Assembly (NCBI GenBank): GCA_016208425.1
Contig: JACQYA010000157.1
Span: forward strand, 1-51,965
Direction of reading: 5' to 3'
Length of the DNA stretch: 51,965 nucleotides
Origin: Betaproteobacteria bacterium
Lineage (GTDB): Bacteria > Pseudomonadota > Gammaproteobacteria > Burkholderiales > Rhodocyclaceae
Position 1 is the stretch's first letter. The number at the start of each line of letters is the position of its first letter. Shown one piece after another: positions 24,886 through 33,176 of this stretch. The notes beneath the pieces were generated by a model that saw nothing but the letters and a program-made list of their open reading frames with translations, ran no database searches and was not told the DNA's origin. The translations under genes and the position numbers were made by a program.

Positions 24886-25635
24886 ATGACCATCACGATG
24901 GATGCCTGCCTCGCCCAGCACCAGGGCGACCGCAAGGAGCAGCAGGACAGGGTGGCGATCATCCCGCACCCGAAAGGCGGCGGCGTGGTTCTCGCGGTGG
25001 TCGCCGACGGGATGGGGGGGCACGCGGGTGGCGTGCTCGCCGCCCAGCAGGTAATCCACACGGCGCGCAGCAACCTCGAATGTTTTTCGGCGCGCAGCGA
25101 ATCGGCGCGCACCATGCTGGAAGACAGTCTCCGGGAAGCGCACCTGCTGATCAAGGCCTCGCGCTTCATCAACGAAAAAGACCCGCACAGCACGGCGGTC
25201 ATGCTTCTTTTTCAGCCGGGCAGAGTGACTTGGGCGCACTGCGGCGACAGCAGGCTTTACCGCTTCCACGGCGGCCGGCCGCGATTTCGCAGCGTCGATC
25301 ATTCCTACGTGGAACATCTGCTGCGCCAGGGGAAAATCACCGCCGAGCAGGCGCTGGTACATCCCAACCGCAACATCCTGGTCACGTCGCTCGGCGGCGG
25401 GCAGCCGCCCTTGATCGATTTTGGCGGCGCGGACGATTTGCGGCCCGGCGATAGCTTTCTGCTTTGCTCCGATGGTCTTTGGGGCTATTTCAGCGACACC
25501 GAGCTGGGAGAGACCATTGCCGGATATTCCGCGCGCGAGGCGTGCCAGAAGCTGATCGACGAGGCGCGCGAGAGAGCCCGGGGAGAAGGCGACAATATCT
25601 CTGTCGCCATTCTCAAGCTGTCAGGAGCCGCCTGA
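24886..25635 (+). CDS. PP2C-family serine/threonine protein phosphatase
   Basis: 249 aa from MTITMDACLAQHQGDR. Metal-dependent phosphatase that removes phosphate from Ser/Thr. The family motifs are intact: the first Asp region near RKEQQDR, VVADGMGGHAGG (metal Asp-Gly), TAVMLLFQPGRVTWAHCGDSRLYRF, LLCSDGLWGYFSDTE and the final GEGDNISVAILKL (metal Asp). No membrane segment and no FHA or kinase domain is attached. No Ser/Thr kinase gene is in the window, so the partner lies elsewhere. The stop lies inside a GCCGCC-TGACA-GGCGGC hairpin. Confidence 0.92.
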   Translation: MTITMDACLAQHQGDRKEQQDRVAIIPHPKGGGVVLAVVADGMGGHAGGVLAAQQVIHTARSNLECFSARSESARTMLEDSLREAHLLIKASRFINEKDPHSTAVMLLFQPGRVTWAHCGDSRLYRFHGGRPRFRSVDHSYVEHLLRQGKITAEQALVHPNRNILVTSLGGGQPPLIDFGGADDLRPGDSFLLCSDGLWGYFSDTELGETIAGYSAREACQKLIDEARERARGEGDNISVAILKLSGAA

Positions 25636-25655
25636 CAGGCGGCGGCGCCGGGGGG

Positions 25656-27155
25656 TTACTTCCGGCCCAGGCCGCCGAGCAGCGCGGCAACGACGCGCTG
25701 CGGCTTGTGCGGATGTTCCATCTTGGCCATTGCCTTTGCCGTTTCGGCGTCGGCCGGCGCGGTCACCGGATGCGGTTCGGCGCTTTCGTAAGGCTTGCTG
25801 AAATCGAAGCCGTCGGCCGCGATATGGCCTTGGCGGCCTTGGCGGCGGCCGCCTATCCCGCTACTTCCGCTGCCTCCGCCGTTTCCGCCGATACTGCGGC
25901 TGCCGGGCGAACGCTCGCGGCGCGGCGCGGCTGCGGGTGCAACGGCGGCCGGCGGCACGGGCGGCCGGCGATGATGGCTTTTCTTCCCGCTCGGCGGGTA
26001 TTCGTAGTCGAACTCCGGTTCAAACCCGGGCACGACAACCTGTTCGACCTCTTTCTTTATCAGCTTCTCGATGTCGACCAGATAAGGCACTTCGTGCGCC
26101 GAGACCAGCGAGATGGCCGTACCCTGTTTGCCGGCGCGGCCGGTGCGGCCGATCCGGTGAACGTAATCCTCGGGCGTGTGCGGCAGCTCGAAGTTGATGA
26201 CGTGCGGCAGTTCGTCGATGTCCAGGCCGCGCGCCGCGACATCGGTGGCGACCAGCACGAGTATCGAGCCGTCCTTGAAAGCTTCGAGCGCCTTCAGCCG
26301 GTCGAGCTGGCTCTTGTCGCCGTGAATCGAGTCCGCCTTGATGCCGGCGCGCTGCAACTCGCGCGCCAGCTTGTTCGTTTCCAGCTTGGTGCGGGTGAAC
26401 ACCAGCACCTGGTTGAAATCGGACGACTTGAGCAACTTGACGAGCAGCGCCCGCTTGGCGTCGGCGGACACCGGGTGAACGCGGTGCGTGATCGTTTCCG
26501 AGACGGTATTCCGTTTTGCGACCTCGATCAGCACCGGCGACTTGAGCATCTTGTCGGCCAGCTTTTTGATTTCCTCCGAGAACGTCGCGGAAAAAAGCAG
26601 GCTCTGGCGTTGCTGCGGCAGCATGTTCAGGATGCGCGTCACGTCGGGGATAAACCCCATGTCCAGCATCCGGTCCGCTTCGTCGAGCACCAGCGCCTGC
26701 ACGCTGCCGAAGTTCAGACACTTCTGTTCGACCAGATCGAGCAGCCGGCCCGGCGTCGCAACCAGGACTTCCACGCCGAGGCGGATCTCGGCGATCTGCG
26801 GTTTGATGTCGACGCCGCCGTAAGCGCACAGGCTTTTGAGCGGCACATATTTGCTGTAGGTCTTGACCGATTCGTGCACCTGTATCGCTAGCTCGCGGGT
26901 CGGCGCCAGCATCAGGATGCGCACCGGGTGGCGGGCCGGAGAGGGGCTCGGGCTGGCGTAGGGGAGAATGCGCTGCAACAAGGGCAAGGTGAACGCGGCG
27001 GTCTTGCCGGTGCCCGTTTGCGCGCCGCCCATCAGGTCGTTGCCGGCGAGAATGATGGGGATCGCTTGCGCCTGGATCGGCGTCGGGTCGGTATAACCCT
27101 GCTCAGTGATGGCTTTCAGCAGTTCAGGCGCAAGGCCGAGTTCGTCAAAACGCAT
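25656..27155 (-). CDS. rhlE: DEAD-box ATP-dependent RNA helicase, RhlE type
   Basis: 499 aa. Unwinds RNA duplexes in ribosome assembly and RNA turnover. Motifs: Q motif (F-DELGLAPELLKAITEQGYTDPTPIQ), AQTGTGKTAAF (I), PTRELA (Ia), VLDEADRMLDMG (II), LFSATF (III), DVAARGLDIDELPHVINFELP (V), HRIGRTGRAG (VI). The C-terminal tail (~residues 385-499) is low-complexity, rich in G, S, P, A and R, a typical RNA-binding extension. I chose the ATG at 27153-27155; the longer frame begins at a TTG. It converges with the PP2C gene. A long inverted repeat lies in its leader (separate entry). Confidence 0.93.
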   Translation of the reverse strand: MRFDELGLAPELLKAITEQGYTDPTPIQAQAIPIILAGNDLMGGAQTGTGKTAAFTLPLLQRILPYASPSPSPARHPVRILMLAPTRELAIQVHESVKTYSKYVPLKSLCAYGGVDIKPQIAEIRLGVEVLVATPGRLLDLVEQKCLNFGSVQALVLDEADRMLDMGFIPDVTRILNMLPQQRQSLLFSATFSEEIKKLADKMLKSPVLIEVAKRNTVSETITHRVHPVSADAKRALLVKLLKSSDFNQVLVFTRTKLETNKLARELQRAGIKADSIHGDKSQLDRLKALEAFKDGSILVLVATDVAARGLDIDELPHVINFELPHTPEDYVHRIGRTGRAGKQGTAISLVSAHEVPYLVDIEKLIKKEVEQVVVPGFEPEFDYEYPPSGKKSHHRRPPVPPAAVAPAAAPRRERSPGSRSIGGNGGGSGSSGIGGRRQGRQGHIAADGFDFSKPYESAEPHPVTAPADAETAKAMAKMEHPHKPQRVVAALLGGLGRK

Positions 27156-27172
27156 CGGCAGAGCCTTCAAAT

Positions 27173-27214
27173 AAATGTGTAATCAATAGCATAGGAGGCG
27201 AATTATACACATTT
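27173..27214 (-). promoter_or_regulatory. rhlE promoter/leader with a perfect 9+9 inverted repeat
   Basis: AAATGTGTA (27173-27181) and TACACATTT (27206-27214) form a perfect inverted repeat with a 24-base spacer. On the minus strand the right arm overlaps a perfect -10 TATAAT (27202-27207). It is either an operator or a leader stem; I found no strong -35. Confidence 0.5.
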
Positions 27215-27287
27215 CCCGCCGCTCTTTCGCCGATTCGGAAAGCGCCTCGCCCGCGCAACATCCAGACCGGCGATGGTCGGGCGCGCT

Positions 27288-28019
27288 TCAGCCGGGCACG
27301 CGGGCGACCAGCATCACGTTGGCGAACGGTTTGCCGTGGCTCATGCCTGCCGTTTCGACCGCGAACCCCAGGGTTTTCAGCAGATCCAGCCACTCGCCGA
27401 GCGCCCGGCAGTAGAGTTGCGGCAGCCGGTGACCGCGCGCGGAGGTGGCGGCGCGGTCGACCCAGTTGCAGACATGGAAGGGCAGGCCGGCTGCGGCGTC
27501 GCCGATGCGCGTCACGAACAGGCCGCCGGGGGGCAGGGCGGCGCGCACTTTGCGCAGAACCGCTTCCTGGGCGGCGAAGTCGATATACTGGAAAACGTCG
27601 AGGATGGTCAATACCCCGGTCTGCCCGTAAGGCTCGTCGACGATGTTGCCCCGCACGATGCCGACCTGCGGAGAGGGTGCGGAATGTGCGGCCAACGCGC
27701 GGTTGGCGCGCTCCACGTCGCGCTGCATCAGCTCGATTCCGCGCAGCGACAACAGTTCCGGCGGCGGCGGGCAATCGGCGGGCCATCGGCCGCTCTCGAA
27801 AGCCCGGCGTGCGGCGAGCAGCAGCGAGGCGAAGACGGCCTGGCCGCAGCCGAGGTCGAGAAAGTGGGCGCGGGCCGGAAACACGCCCATTTCCAGCAGC
27901 TTGCGGAAAATGCTGTCGCCGCCCAGCTTGCCGCGCGCGAAGTGGTAGGCAAAGCGACCGGAATGGCGGTACGGCGCGGCGGCGGCATCGACCAGGGAAG
28001 CAAAAAATTTATCGTTCAT
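27288..28019 (-). CDS. class I SAM-dependent methyltransferase (aryl-polyene-type cluster)
   Basis: 243 aa. SAM-binding motif I reads AHFLDLGCGQAVFASLL; GIELMQRDVERANRAL supplies the acidic residue after strand 2, and LTILDVFQYIDF / LRKVRAALPPGGLFVTRIG are motifs II and III. It is the last gene of the nine-gene operon; its start overlaps the deacetylase stop by 11 bases. In aryl-polyene clusters a methyltransferase modifies the aryl head group, which is a reasonable guess here. The substrate cannot be read from sequence. Confidence 0.82.
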   Translation of the reverse strand: MNDKFFASLVDAAAAPYRHSGRFAYHFARGKLGGDSIFRKLLEMGVFPARAHFLDLGCGQAVFASLLLAARRAFESGRWPADCPPPPELLSLRGIELMQRDVERANRALAAHSAPSPQVGIVRGNIVDEPYGQTGVLTILDVFQYIDFAAQEAVLRKVRAALPPGGLFVTRIGDAAAGLPFHVCNWVDRAATSARGHRLPQLYCRALGEWLDLLKTLGFAVETAGMSHGKPFANVMLVARVPG

Positions 28020-28815
28020 CGAAGGCCTCGGGCAGTGTGACCGAACGCAAGGAGGCGCGGTCGAGCCGATCGAGCAGACGCGGCAGAACGTCGAGAATAA
28101 CGGCCTGCCCGGCCGCGGTGCGCGCGGCGTTGCCGTCGTGCAGCAGGAGGATGTCGCCGGCGGCCAAACCGGCGAGCAGCTTGTTGCCGACCGATTCCGC
28201 GTCGCCGTCGCGCGTGTCGTAGCCGCGCCGCGACCAGGCGGCCAGCCGCAGATCCAGACGTGCCAGCACGGGGTCGAGGAAGGGGTTGCGCAAACCGGCC
28301 GGCGGGCGGAAAAAGCGGGGCGCGACCCCGGTGATGGCGCCCAACGTTTCCATGCCTTCCACGATTTCCTTTTTCATCCCGCGCGGGCCGTGCAAGGCGA
28401 AAGCGCGCGAGTGCTGCTGGCCGTGGTTTTCGACCGAATGCCCGCGCGCGACGATTTCCCGGCACACCTCGGGAAACTGCCGGGCGCGATGGCCGATGCA
28501 AAAGAAACTGGCGCGCGCGCCGTGCGCGGCAAGCAGGTCGAGCACGCGCGGCGTCACCTCGGGGTCGGGGCCATCGTCTATGGTCAACGAGATTTCGCCG
28601 CGTGCCACGGCGCCCGCAGGAAGCCGGGTCAGCGTCTGCCCCAGCCACTGGCAGCGCGGCAACAGGCCGGCGGCGGTGATGGTCAGGTGGTCGGCGACCA
28701 GCGCGCCGAGCGCCCACGGCCAAGCCGCCGGCTGCAACACCACGGCGCCGCCGGCCGCGACGTGCAGCAGGGCGCTGGTTTTGATGAGCGGCGTGGGGTT
28801 CCAGGGGCGGGGCAT
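28009..28815 (-). CDS. polysaccharide deacetylase (NodB homology domain)
   Basis: 268 aa from the ATG at 28813-28815. Catalytic motifs of carbohydrate esterase family 4: ISLTIDDGPDPEVTP (motif 1, base Asp plus metal Asp), HSVENHGQQHSRAF (motif 2, two metal histidines), RFFRPPAGLRNP (motif 3), RRGYDTRDGD (motif 4) and DILLLHDGN (motif 5, His). A hydrophobic stretch near residues 12-45 may anchor it. The start is open: a TTG at 28960-28962 directly after the exporter stop would add 49 low-complexity residues. A deacetylase is not part of the textbook aryl-polyene set, so its presence suggests a sugar-containing product or carrier. Confidence 0.85.
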   Translation of the reverse strand: MPRPWNPTPLIKTSALLHVAAGGAVVLQPAAWPWALGALVADHLTITAAGLLPRCQWLGQTLTRLPAGAVARGEISLTIDDGPDPEVTPRVLDLLAAHGARASFFCIGHRARQFPEVCREIVARGHSVENHGQQHSRAFALHGPRGMKKEIVEGMETLGAITGVAPRFFRPPAGLRNPFLDPVLARLDLRLAAWSRRGYDTRDGDAESVGNKLLAGLAAGDILLLHDGNAARTAAGQAVILDVLPRLLDRLDRASLRSVTLPEAFDER

Positions 28816-28962
28816 GTCAGATCCGGCGCCCGCTGTAGCGCCGCCGCGCGGGAGGGGTCTTGGCCGCGATCGGGCGATGGCGGCGCGGAAGCGCCCGCTC
28901 GTGGCCAAGGCCGTTTCCACGGGCGTTGCCGGAGTTTTGCGGCCTATCCGGGCGGAGAACAA

Positions 28963-31323
28963 TCACCGGGCGCTCTCCGCCGGCCGGCGTTCCGCCAGCA
29001 TCGCCGAGAAGAGCAGCGCCAGTATGGCGCCCGGCCCGACCGTGCCGCCGATGGCCCGGAGCACCGGCACCGCCGAAAAAGCGAGAATCCCGAAGCCGGC
29101 GACCGTCGTCAGGTTGGCGAACAGCAGCGACGCGAGCGTGCGCGGCTCCGGGCCTTCGCCGTTTCGGTCTCGGTCGAAAAAAAGCGCGTAATTGGAGCCG
29201 ACGGCGACGATCAGCAGCAGGCCGACGAGGTGCAGGATCGTCAGTTTCTGCCCGGCCAGCGCCAGCCCGGCCATCACGACCAGCACCGAAAGCGCCAGCG
29301 GCAGCAGCACGCGCAGCACCCGCGCGGGAGCGCGCAGCGCGAACGCGAGCAGGGCGACAATCGCCGCCAGGCCGAGCAGCGACAGCGCGATGGCTTCGTT
29401 GAGGTAAGCGGCGTAGAGGCGGTCGGTTTCGCCCTTGGTGTCGACAAACAGCACGTCCGGCGAGCCGGTTTCGGCCAGCGCGCGGCGCAGCGTGGCGGTG
29501 TCGGCGCCGCCGGCCGCCAGGCGCAGCGGCAGCATCGCGCTCCAGCCCGACGCTTGTCCGACGAGCAGCGAATTGACGGCGACCCCCAGCGAGCTGCCGC
29601 TCAGGCTGTCGGCGTCCAGAAGCGGTTGCCGGCGCGCGGCCTCGATTTCGTCGACGAAGGCGCTCAGGCGCCCGGGCTTGATCGGCAGCCCGGCGAGCGC
29701 TTCCTTGAGGTTGCCCGCCAGGCGCCCGCGATCCGGCAAGGCGCTTTGCCGTGCCCGCTGCATCGCCCGGCTCGGCAAATAGCGCGCCGGGCTTTCAAAG
29801 CCGCCGATCGCGCCGGCATCGGCCAAGGCTTGCAGGCGCTCGCCGACCCGCTCCGCGGTTTGCAGCGCCGCTTCCCGCGTCGCGCCCTTGACCACCACCA
29901 CATAACCGGCGTCGGGCGCGCCCAGGTCGTCGCGCAGGCGGCCGTCGAGCGCCAGGTCGGCGGCCGGGATCGGGCTGAGCGCCGACAATTCCCGGTCCCA
30001 TATCGGGTTCGGGTGAAACGCCAGCGTCGCCGCGGCGGCGAGCGCCAGCCCGGCCAGCAGCCCGCGCCGGCGCGCCAGGCGGGCCGAGACGCGCGCCAGC
30101 ATCCCGCCGAGCGGCGTCACGTCGCGCAGGCGGAAGCCGGGCGGCAGCAGGTGCGGCAGCACGAAGCGCGTGACGCCGGCGGCGACCGCCAGGCCGGCAA
30201 TCGAATACAGCCCCAGTTGCGCGAGGCCGGGAAACCCCGAGAACAACAGTGAGGCAAACCCGCACAGCGAGGTGAGCACGCCGAGCCGGATCGTCGGCCA
30301 GCACCGGTTTTTCCAGTTTTTATCCCCGGCTTCTTCCGACTGGACGAAGAGATAGATCGCGTAATCGACGGCCTCGCCGATCAGCGTCGTGCCGAAGCCG
30401 AGCGTGATGCCGTGCACCTGGCCGAAGCCGAGGCTGACAGCGGCGATGCCGGCCAGCGCGCCGCTCAGTACCGGCAGCAGGCCGAGCAGCAGCGCGGCCG
30501 GCGAGCGGTAGATGAGCAGCAGCAGCGCCACGACGATGCCGGCGGAGATCAAGGCGAGCCGGGTGACTTCGGAGTGGATCGTGGCGCGGGACGACACCGC
30601 AAACGCGCCGGGGCCGGAAACCAGCAACCGGGCGCCGGTATCGGCGGCCTCTCCCTCGGCGGCCGCTTCCGCGATGCCGGCGAAGGTGCCGCGAATCAGC
30701 GCGAGCGCCGCTTCCTGCGCGTCGATATCCGGGCCGGGAGCGCGCGTCTGGACGAGCAGCACGGCGCGCTGTCCGTCGCGCGAAGCCCAAGCGCCGTGCG
30801 CCATCGCCGCCCGCTTGCCGGCGCCGAGTTGCCCGAGGACGGCCATCATTTCTCCGGTCGGGTCGCGCGGCAGCAACGGTTTCATCATCAGCCCGGCCGG
30901 CGAGGCCAGCAGATCGATGCTGTCGCCGATGGCGGCGCGCAGACCGGCGACCTCGAAGCGTTCCGGTGTCACGGCGGGGCTGAGGAGGTAGCGGTTGGCG
31001 AACAGAATTTCGCGATCCTTCTCTGCCCCGGCCGCCTCGCCGTTGGCGGCCGACGCGAACTCGGGCATCTGCCGCAGCTTGCCGGCCAGGCGCCGCGAAA
31101 GATCGGCGCGCCGGGGCGCGTCGCTTCCCTCGATGCCGAGCAGCAGCGTCCGGGAGGCGACGCCTTCGCGCAACTGGTCGACCAGCACCTGCTGCTCGGG
31201 CGTCGGCGCGCGCGGCAAAAAGGCCGACAGGTCGGCGGTGAACGCGGTGCGCAGCACGATGCCGGCGCACAGCGCGAGAAACGCCAGCCAGACGGCGATC
31301 GCGGGCAGGGCGGGGCGCTTCAT
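28963..31323 (-). CDS. MMPL/RND-family exporter (aryl-polyene cluster type)
   Basis: 786 aa. Inner-membrane lipid/polyene exporter. Layout: one N-terminal membrane helix (LPAIAVWLAFLALCAGIVL), a large periplasmic domain to about residue 245, a helix block (LALISAGIVVALLLLIY, ALLLGLLPVLSGALAGIAAV, TTLIGEAVDYAIYLFVQSEE), then a second periplasmic domain (~430-620) and a second helix block ending AILALLFSAMLAERRP. GEAVDYAIY and VAVGSNYALFFDRDR are the charged transmembrane motifs of the family. Its start overlaps the LolA-like stop by ATGA. It is equivalent by position to the MMPL gene of ape/xanthomonadin clusters. Confidence 0.88.
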   Translation of the reverse strand: MKRPALPAIAVWLAFLALCAGIVLRTAFTADLSAFLPRAPTPEQQVLVDQLREGVASRTLLLGIEGSDAPRRADLSRRLAGKLRQMPEFASAANGEAAGAEKDREILFANRYLLSPAVTPERFEVAGLRAAIGDSIDLLASPAGLMMKPLLPRDPTGEMMAVLGQLGAGKRAAMAHGAWASRDGQRAVLLVQTRAPGPDIDAQEAALALIRGTFAGIAEAAAEGEAADTGARLLVSGPGAFAVSSRATIHSEVTRLALISAGIVVALLLLIYRSPAALLLGLLPVLSGALAGIAAVSLGFGQVHGITLGFGTTLIGEAVDYAIYLFVQSEEAGDKNWKNRCWPTIRLGVLTSLCGFASLLFSGFPGLAQLGLYSIAGLAVAAGVTRFVLPHLLPPGFRLRDVTPLGGMLARVSARLARRRGLLAGLALAAAATLAFHPNPIWDRELSALSPIPAADLALDGRLRDDLGAPDAGYVVVVKGATREAALQTAERVGERLQALADAGAIGGFESPARYLPSRAMQRARQSALPDRGRLAGNLKEALAGLPIKPGRLSAFVDEIEAARRQPLLDADSLSGSSLGVAVNSLLVGQASGWSAMLPLRLAAGGADTATLRRALAETGSPDVLFVDTKGETDRLYAAYLNEAIALSLLGLAAIVALLAFALRAPARVLRVLLPLALSVLVVMAGLALAGQKLTILHLVGLLLIVAVGSNYALFFDRDRNGEGPEPRTLASLLFANLTTVAGFGILAFSAVPVLRAIGGTVGPGAILALLFSAMLAERRPAESAR

Positions 31324-31895
31324 GTGCCGGGCAGGGCTTCGATGGTCATCAGCGAGCGGTCACCGTCGGCTTGCAGATACTCGATGCTGTCAATGCGGTG
31401 GCCGTGGCCGAGGAAGGTGATGCGCGCGAGCAGCGCGGCGATTTTTTGATCCGAAGGCAACAGCGTCAGCTTCCAGCGTTCCGGCGTGCCGTACACGCTC
31501 AGCGCGTAATAGCGCTCCAAGGACTTCCGGTCGCCGGCCAGCGTGCCGCGAATGCTGTCCACGAACGCCCTGATTTCCGGGTAATCGTCCAGTTGGACGG
31601 AGATCTTTTGCTTCCCGCGCTCTATCGTCAGCACGTCCTTGTCGAGCAGCATCCGTTCCGGTTTCGGTTTCAGCGTGCGCTTTTCCAGCCGATCCGGCGC
31701 CTGGTACGACAGTTCGCCCGAGGATTCGAGCGGCTTGTCGAGCAGCGCGATGGTTTTGCGCTCGACGAAAACGGCCTTGCTGGATTTCTGCTGGGCGAGT
31801 GCCTGCATCAGGCGTTCGACATCCCACGCGGCCCGTGCCGCGCCCGGCAAGCCGAGGCAGGTCAGGAGCAACATGACGCGAATCGGAGGCCGCAT
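31320..31895 (-). CDS. LolA-like outer-membrane lipoprotein carrier (cluster-specific)
   Basis: 191 aa with a signal peptide (MRPPIRVMLLLTCLGLPGAARA). The mature part has the LolA-type half-barrel pattern: VERLMQALAQQKSSKAVFVERKTIALLDKPLESSGELSYQAPDRL, then VLTIERGKQKISVQLDDYPEI. It lacks features of a general LolA (no lolA-type operon) and sits between an acyltransferase and the MMPL exporter, as in aryl-polyene clusters, where it is thought to carry the product across the periplasm. Five bases separate it from the acyltransferase; it overlaps the exporter by four. Confidence 0.82.
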   Translation of the reverse strand: MRPPIRVMLLLTCLGLPGAARAAWDVERLMQALAQQKSSKAVFVERKTIALLDKPLESSGELSYQAPDRLEKRTLKPKPERMLLDKDVLTIERGKQKISVQLDDYPEIRAFVDSIRGTLAGDRKSLERYYALSVYGTPERWKLTLLPSDQKIAALLARITFLGHGHRIDSIEYLQADGDRSLMTIEALPGT

Positions 31896-31899
31896 CGTC

Positions 31900-32844
31900 T
31901 CAATCGCCCTTTCCGTCCCGCCAGAAATCGAAGAAATTAAACCAGTTTTCCGGCGATTTGCGACAGTGTTCTTCGAGCAGCGCGACGTAGCGCGCCTGGG
32001 CGGCCCGTGTTGCCCCTTTCACCTGGTCGGCGGCAAGGCCGGAAAAATCGGCCAGCGGGACAAAGCCGATTTCATAGCGGTTGCCGCCCCTGTACAGCCC
32101 GGCCATGAAAAACACCGGACGCCGCAGCATCGCCGCCATGCGCCACGGGCCGTCGGAAAAACGGGCCGGGCTGCCGAGAAACGGGATTGCCGTCATCGTG
32201 TCGGTGTTGGGCGCGCGGTCGGCCAAGAAGCCGATGGCCGCGCCGTTTTCCAGCCGTGTCTTGACCTGGAGCATCGATTCGAGGCGGCCGAGCGGGATGA
32301 TGTCCCGGTGCGCCGCCGGATTGATCGCGGCGAGCGTCGCGTTGATCTTGCGCGCGTTCTCCTCGAACATCACCATCGCGATATCCATTCCCGTCCGGCG
32401 ACCGACGCTGCGCATCACCTCGAAGCTGCCCAGATGCGCGCCGATCAGGAAGACGCCTTTGCCGTCGGCCAGCGCGGCGGCGATCCGCGTTTCGCCGCTG
32501 ACCGTCAGGTCGAACAGGTCGAAACGCTCGTTGAGCAGGTAGACGCGGTCGTGGATCGTCGCCGCGAAGGTGAAAATATGGCGGAACCGTTCGCCCGCCC
32601 GGGGCGGGCGGCCGAGCACGCGCGCCAGGTAGTCGCCCGAGGCGCGGCGCGCGCCCGGGGCAAATAACAGGAAATAGCCAGCGATCGGATACAGCAGCAG
32701 ACGCCCGGCCGGCCGCCCGAGATGCAGCGAGATCCACACCATCACGCGCAACACCCAGAGGCTGCTGCGCTCGGAGCGCCGGGTCCAGTCGCTGCCGGTC
32801 GCCGGGCTGGCCGCCCGCCCGCTTGCGCGCTCCGCCGGGTTCAT
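31900..32844 (-). CDS. LpxL/HtrB-type lysophospholipid acyltransferase
   Basis: 314 aa. N-terminal hydrophobic segment (WVLRVMVWISLHLGRPAGRLLLYPIAGYFLLFA), then the acyltransferase motifs GVFLIGAHLGSFEVMRSVG (H-x5-E as in LpxL), and GFLADRAPNTDTMTAIPFLG (motif for glycerol/sugar acceptor binding). The family transfers acyl groups from ACP or CoA to a lipid head. In the cluster it would attach the acyl or polyene chain to a lipid or sugar anchor. ATGA overlap with the dehydratase gene upstream. Confidence 0.85.
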   Translation of the reverse strand: MNPAERASGRAASPATGSDWTRRSERSSLWVLRVMVWISLHLGRPAGRLLLYPIAGYFLLFAPGARRASGDYLARVLGRPPRAGERFRHIFTFAATIHDRVYLLNERFDLFDLTVSGETRIAAALADGKGVFLIGAHLGSFEVMRSVGRRTGMDIAMVMFEENARKINATLAAINPAAHRDIIPLGRLESMLQVKTRLENGAAIGFLADRAPNTDTMTAIPFLGSPARFSDGPWRMAAMLRRPVFFMAGLYRGGNRYEIGFVPLADFSGLAADQVKGATRAAQARYVALLEEHCRKSPENWFNFFDFWRDGKGD

Positions 32845-33176
32845 CGGGACAGCGCTTCCGGCGCCGGCCACGCGAGCTTGCCGGTGGCGACGATACGCGC
32901 ATTGTCTTGCTCCGCGCCGATCTCGAACCGGGCAGAACCGTCGGCCGCGCGCCGCCAGGCGGTGCGCAGCCGTTCTCCGGGGCCGGCGGGGCTGAGAAAC
33001 TTGCACGCCACGATACGGCAGGGCGCTTCCGGCTGGCCGAGCGCCCGGCAAACGCCCCGCACCGCCCAATCCAGAAGCACCACGCCGGGGACGATGGGGC
33101 GGCCGGGAAAATGGCCGGGAAGGGCGGGGTGGTCGCCGGGAACCGACCAGAACAACTCGCCTGACGGTTCCGTCAT
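32841..33176 (-). CDS. hotdog-fold 3-hydroxyacyl-ACP dehydratase-like protein
   Basis: 111-aa single hotdog domain. The signature HPALPGHFPGRPIVPGVVLLDWA is that of FabA/FabZ-like dehydratases, with the catalytic His in GHFPG. The C-terminal strand set (CRIVACKFLSPAGPGERL) fits the fold. It may dehydrate a 3-hydroxyacyl-ACP intermediate. Equivalent by position to the small dehydratase gene (apeI) of the E. coli cluster. It overlaps the ligase by ATGA upstream and the acyltransferase by ATGA downstream. Confidence 0.83.
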   Translation of the reverse strand: MTEPSGELFWSVPGDHPALPGHFPGRPIVPGVVLLDWAVRGVCRALGQPEAPCRIVACKFLSPAGPGERLRTAWRRAADGSARFEIGAEQDNARIVATGKLAWPAPEALSR

